Positions 63,201-64,000 of a stretch of DNA of 64,000 nt are shown one piece after another. The translations under genes and the position numbers were made by a program. A model generated the notes under the pieces. The model had not been told where the DNA came from. It did no database searches and saw only the letters and a list, made by a program, of their open reading frames with translations. Position 1 is the stretch's first letter. The number at the start of each line of letters is the position of its first letter. Source of the stretch: an uncultured Roseibium sp. (GTDB lineage: Bacteria; Pseudomonadota; Alphaproteobacteria; Rhizobiales; Stappiaceae); NCBI RefSeq assembly GCF_947496995.1, contig NZ_CANMFD010000003.1:636960-700959 (forward strand), given 5' to 3'.

Positions 63201-64000
63201 CGTCGGCAGTCTGGGCGGCAGCGACGGGACCGTCACGGTAACCGGCACCGGCTCCACCTGGACGAACTCGGCAGCTCTCACCGTGGGCGATGCCGGTGCA
63301 GGGGCTCTCACCCTGTCCGCAGGGGGCACAGTGAACGCCTCGGGCACGGTAACCGTTGCCAGCCAGGCCGGTTCGACCGGCACGCTGAACATCGGCGCGG
63401 CTTCCGGCGACGCAGCCGCGGCGGCTGGCACCTTTGCCCCGGGAGCGATTGCTTTTGGGGCGGGTGACGGAGAGATTGTCTTCAACCACACGGACACGAA
63501 TTACACATTCGATGCGGACATCAGCGGCGGAGGATCGGTCAATGTCCTGTCCGGAACGACAAAACTGACGGGCACCAACAGCTACACCGGCGGAACGACA
63601 GTCTCGGCCGGTACACTGCAGGTCGGCGACGGCGGCACAAGCGGCAGCCTTTCCGGCGATGTCACCAACAACGGCGCCCTGATCTTCAATCGCTCCGATG
63701 CACTGAACTATGACGGCGAAATCTCCGGCACCGGCAGTCTCACCAAATCCGGTGCCGAGACTCTGACCCTTACCGGCACAAACACCCATACCGGCGGCAC
63801 GACGATATCGGCCGGCACGCTGCAGGTCGGTGACGGCGGCACGAGCGGCAGTCTTTCCGGTGATGTCACCAACAACGGTGCCCTGATCTTCAATCGCTCC
63901 GATGCACTGAGCTATGACGGCGGAATCTCCGGCACCGGCAGTCTCACCAAATCCGGTGCCGAGACTCTGACCCTTACCGGCACAAACACCCATACCGGCG
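60202..64000 (+). CDS. autotransporter-like surface protein, N-terminal part (open at right edge)
   Basis: The ATG at 60202 opens a frame that stays free of stops to the window edge (1266 residues). It begins with an extended signal peptide, arginine-rich before the hydrophobic segment ALMLATALTGSLVLVS, with cleavage near PARA/QS. The rest is Gly/Thr/Asn/Ser-rich with short beta-strand repeats: GGGTLVLANYT, GAGTLTLSGTNTATGTLTNN, many GTLTNN and GTVTV turns, and PATR-like units (TLTLTGTNTHTGGTTISAGT) at the end. This is the beta-solenoid passenger of a type V autotransporter or similar adhesin; the barrel must lie beyond the window. Two near-identical 204-bp repeats end the visible part. Long minus-strand frames inside it are artefacts of GC-rich coding. 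Confidence 0.85.
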   Translation, partial: MYPLPVVRPQKFFLRRHTSLPSYAIPCRSALMLATALTGSLVLVSPLTTPARAQSLTWDTTTGDSSVVGGSGTWDGSAQTWTDNAGATNQAWTPGAQAIFGGTAGTVTVSGAQTVGGLSFNSSGYTLTGDALTLTAGGNEINVATGTATISLRPSDGAGYVGMRKTGGGTLVLANYTEIYGMITVEEGTLRTTQVNALNGTGDGVTVNSGATFEVAATQFIDDFVGSGNTVIASGQTLSVGSNTTSSTGLYSGVISGAGNFAIFAAKTLSGDNTFTGQLIVEMGMTTLTGSLTTDDIVIEDDSSFGDGNLNVAGNGDAISDTAVINNSGILTLTGNDETIGAVFGAGDINLNDNTLTTGDAADREISGVIQGSGGLTKQGAGTLTLSGTNTATGTLTNNAGTVVAGSWAGDVANNATFDLTGTSTIGGTFTNNAAGSVTNSGGGAVQLTGLTTFIGDGSIGSGAGSITVNTQNLTYRNGHSEIGTVTFNVSDTITEERTAGPSWSGTGHSTNFATAAAGVFTTGGDFTTTGTLTHASSATLTVSAGDSLRASAVTNASGSTINVQTGASLVGTGNTANNSGTVNVAGGGSLVELTGDYNNLAGGIVNFNDASTKTFDVQAGVITNAGTLNFNTGSTTVNSVGGAIQNSATGDINIANGATLNAAGDTITNAGTIDMLGGSSALTVGTLTNDNSGVVNARGTLTGAVTNQGSADFNITGALTGVTSFTNTGTATFDIAGGTASTIGSLTNTTTGGSGTTVASLGTLNVTGAIENGLASGAAASVISNDWTIKGDTILNHAGATLNSNTATSFLEATGGDLTNNGTMNVRGQVNAATTTNSGSSAVFNVTGATARSGTAAFVNENGAILNISGGAFDRTSLNNTSGGSGSTLTTAGVRIVAGGALTAATVSNSGSGTLNNAGTITGNVTNSATLHSTGVITGDVANTGAMQLEGTLTGSLTNSGTGTVTLTGNLTGVTTLTQNGTGSLTVSGGATLTNSNGIVGSLGGSDGTVTVTGTGSTWTNSAALTVGDAGAGALTLSAGGTVNASGTVTVASQAGSTGTLNIGAASGDAAAAAGTFAPGAIAFGAGDGEIVFNHTDTNYTFDADISGGGSVNVLSGTTKLTGTNSYTGGTTVSAGTLQVGDGGTSGSLSGDVTNNGALIFNRSDALNYDGEISGTGSLTKSGAETLTLTGTNTHTGGTTISAGTLQVGDGGTSGSLSGDVTNNGALIFNRSDALSYDGGISGTGSLTKSGAETLTLTGTNTHTG
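63589..63996 (+). repeat. 204-bp tandem repeat within the autotransporter gene
   Basis: Two adjacent units (about 63589-63792 and 63793-63996) differ at only a few bases; for example the CTGCAGGTC landmark recurs at 63616 and 63820. Each encodes 68 residues containing one passenger-associated transport repeat (SGTGSLTKSGAETLTLTG, GGTT, SAGTLQVGDGG). More units may follow outside the window. Confidence 0.9.

Noticed and set aside
61006..63497. Long minus-strand frames opposite the autotransporter gene (529 and 501 codons)
   Set aside because: They lack family resemblance, are Val/Pro/Ala-rich shadows of the Gly/Thr/Asn codons, and overlap a plus-strand frame with a signal peptide and clear passenger repeats.
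1..64000. CRISPR arrays, insertion sequences, prophage or integrase genes
   Set aside because: No evenly spaced direct repeats with unique spacers, no transposase-like protein and no integrase were seen; the single tRNA gene (43564-43638) has no duplicated 3' end nearby.

Overview
The window looks like chromosomal DNA of an alphaproteobacterium, most likely a marine Hyphomicrobiales (Rhizobiales) member of the Stappiaceae type (Roseibium/Labrenzia/Stappia). This placement is an inference from gene content: the cell-cycle proteins TrcR, RcdA, GapR and CpdR, the alphaproteobacterial families DUF1192, DUF1244, DUF1036 and DUF882, an aa3-type oxidase subunit IV, high GC, and TRAP/TAXI transport. 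Gene density is high. No insertion sequence, prophage or CRISPR array was seen. The right edge lies inside a very long repetitive surface-protein gene with no stop codon in the window.

Layout. Positions 1-8628 hold a minus-strand accessory operon: class V PLP enzyme, MFS carrier, FAD oxygenase, two AhpD-like proteins, opine-dehydrogenase-like enzyme, periplasmic binding protein, and the first codons of one more gene. Several genes overlap by 4 nt, and a divergent Lrp/AsnC regulator sits at its head. Positions 8689-11578 are a TAXI-type TRAP importer. Positions 11736-18451 carry TrcR, a quinone oxidoreductase, DUF1192, a probable small RNA, RcdA, L31, an MsbA-like exporter and an SDR. Positions 18588-23181 carry propionyl-CoA synthetase, a TauE permease and an acyl-CoA synthetase. 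Positions 23271-28972 carry two YdcH proteins, purE-purK, a MATE pump, rpsU and a TPR lipoprotein.

Positions 29015-34528 are all on the minus strand: RluA-like synthase, oxidase subunit IV, ABC1 kinase, DUF3445 protein and oligoendopeptidase F. Positions 34717-47730 carry a sigma-54 response regulator, a DUF882 peptidase-like protein, GapR, DUF1244, two N-formylglutamate amidohydrolases, DUF1036 coupled to pyruvate kinase, L36, tRNA-Val(GAC), CpdR, HisN and a lysophospholipase-like hydrolase. Positions 47858-50139 hold a basic secreted protein, an Hsp20 gene behind a ROSE-like leader, and threonine aldolase. Positions 50318-53020 are a four-gene bufferin operon (peptide precursor, MNIO maturase, partner, DoxX). 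Positions 53628-59872 are gltB-gltD, and 60202-64000 is the N-terminal part of an autotransporter-like protein.

The most interesting points are the bufferin RiPP operon, the Lrp-linked opine-type operon of unknown substrate, a compact sRNA candidate with exposed anti-Shine-Dalgarno sequences upstream of rcdA, the ROSE-like thermometer, and the open-ended passenger gene with near-identical 204-bp tandem repeats. All calls rest on reading the sequence; no database search was run.
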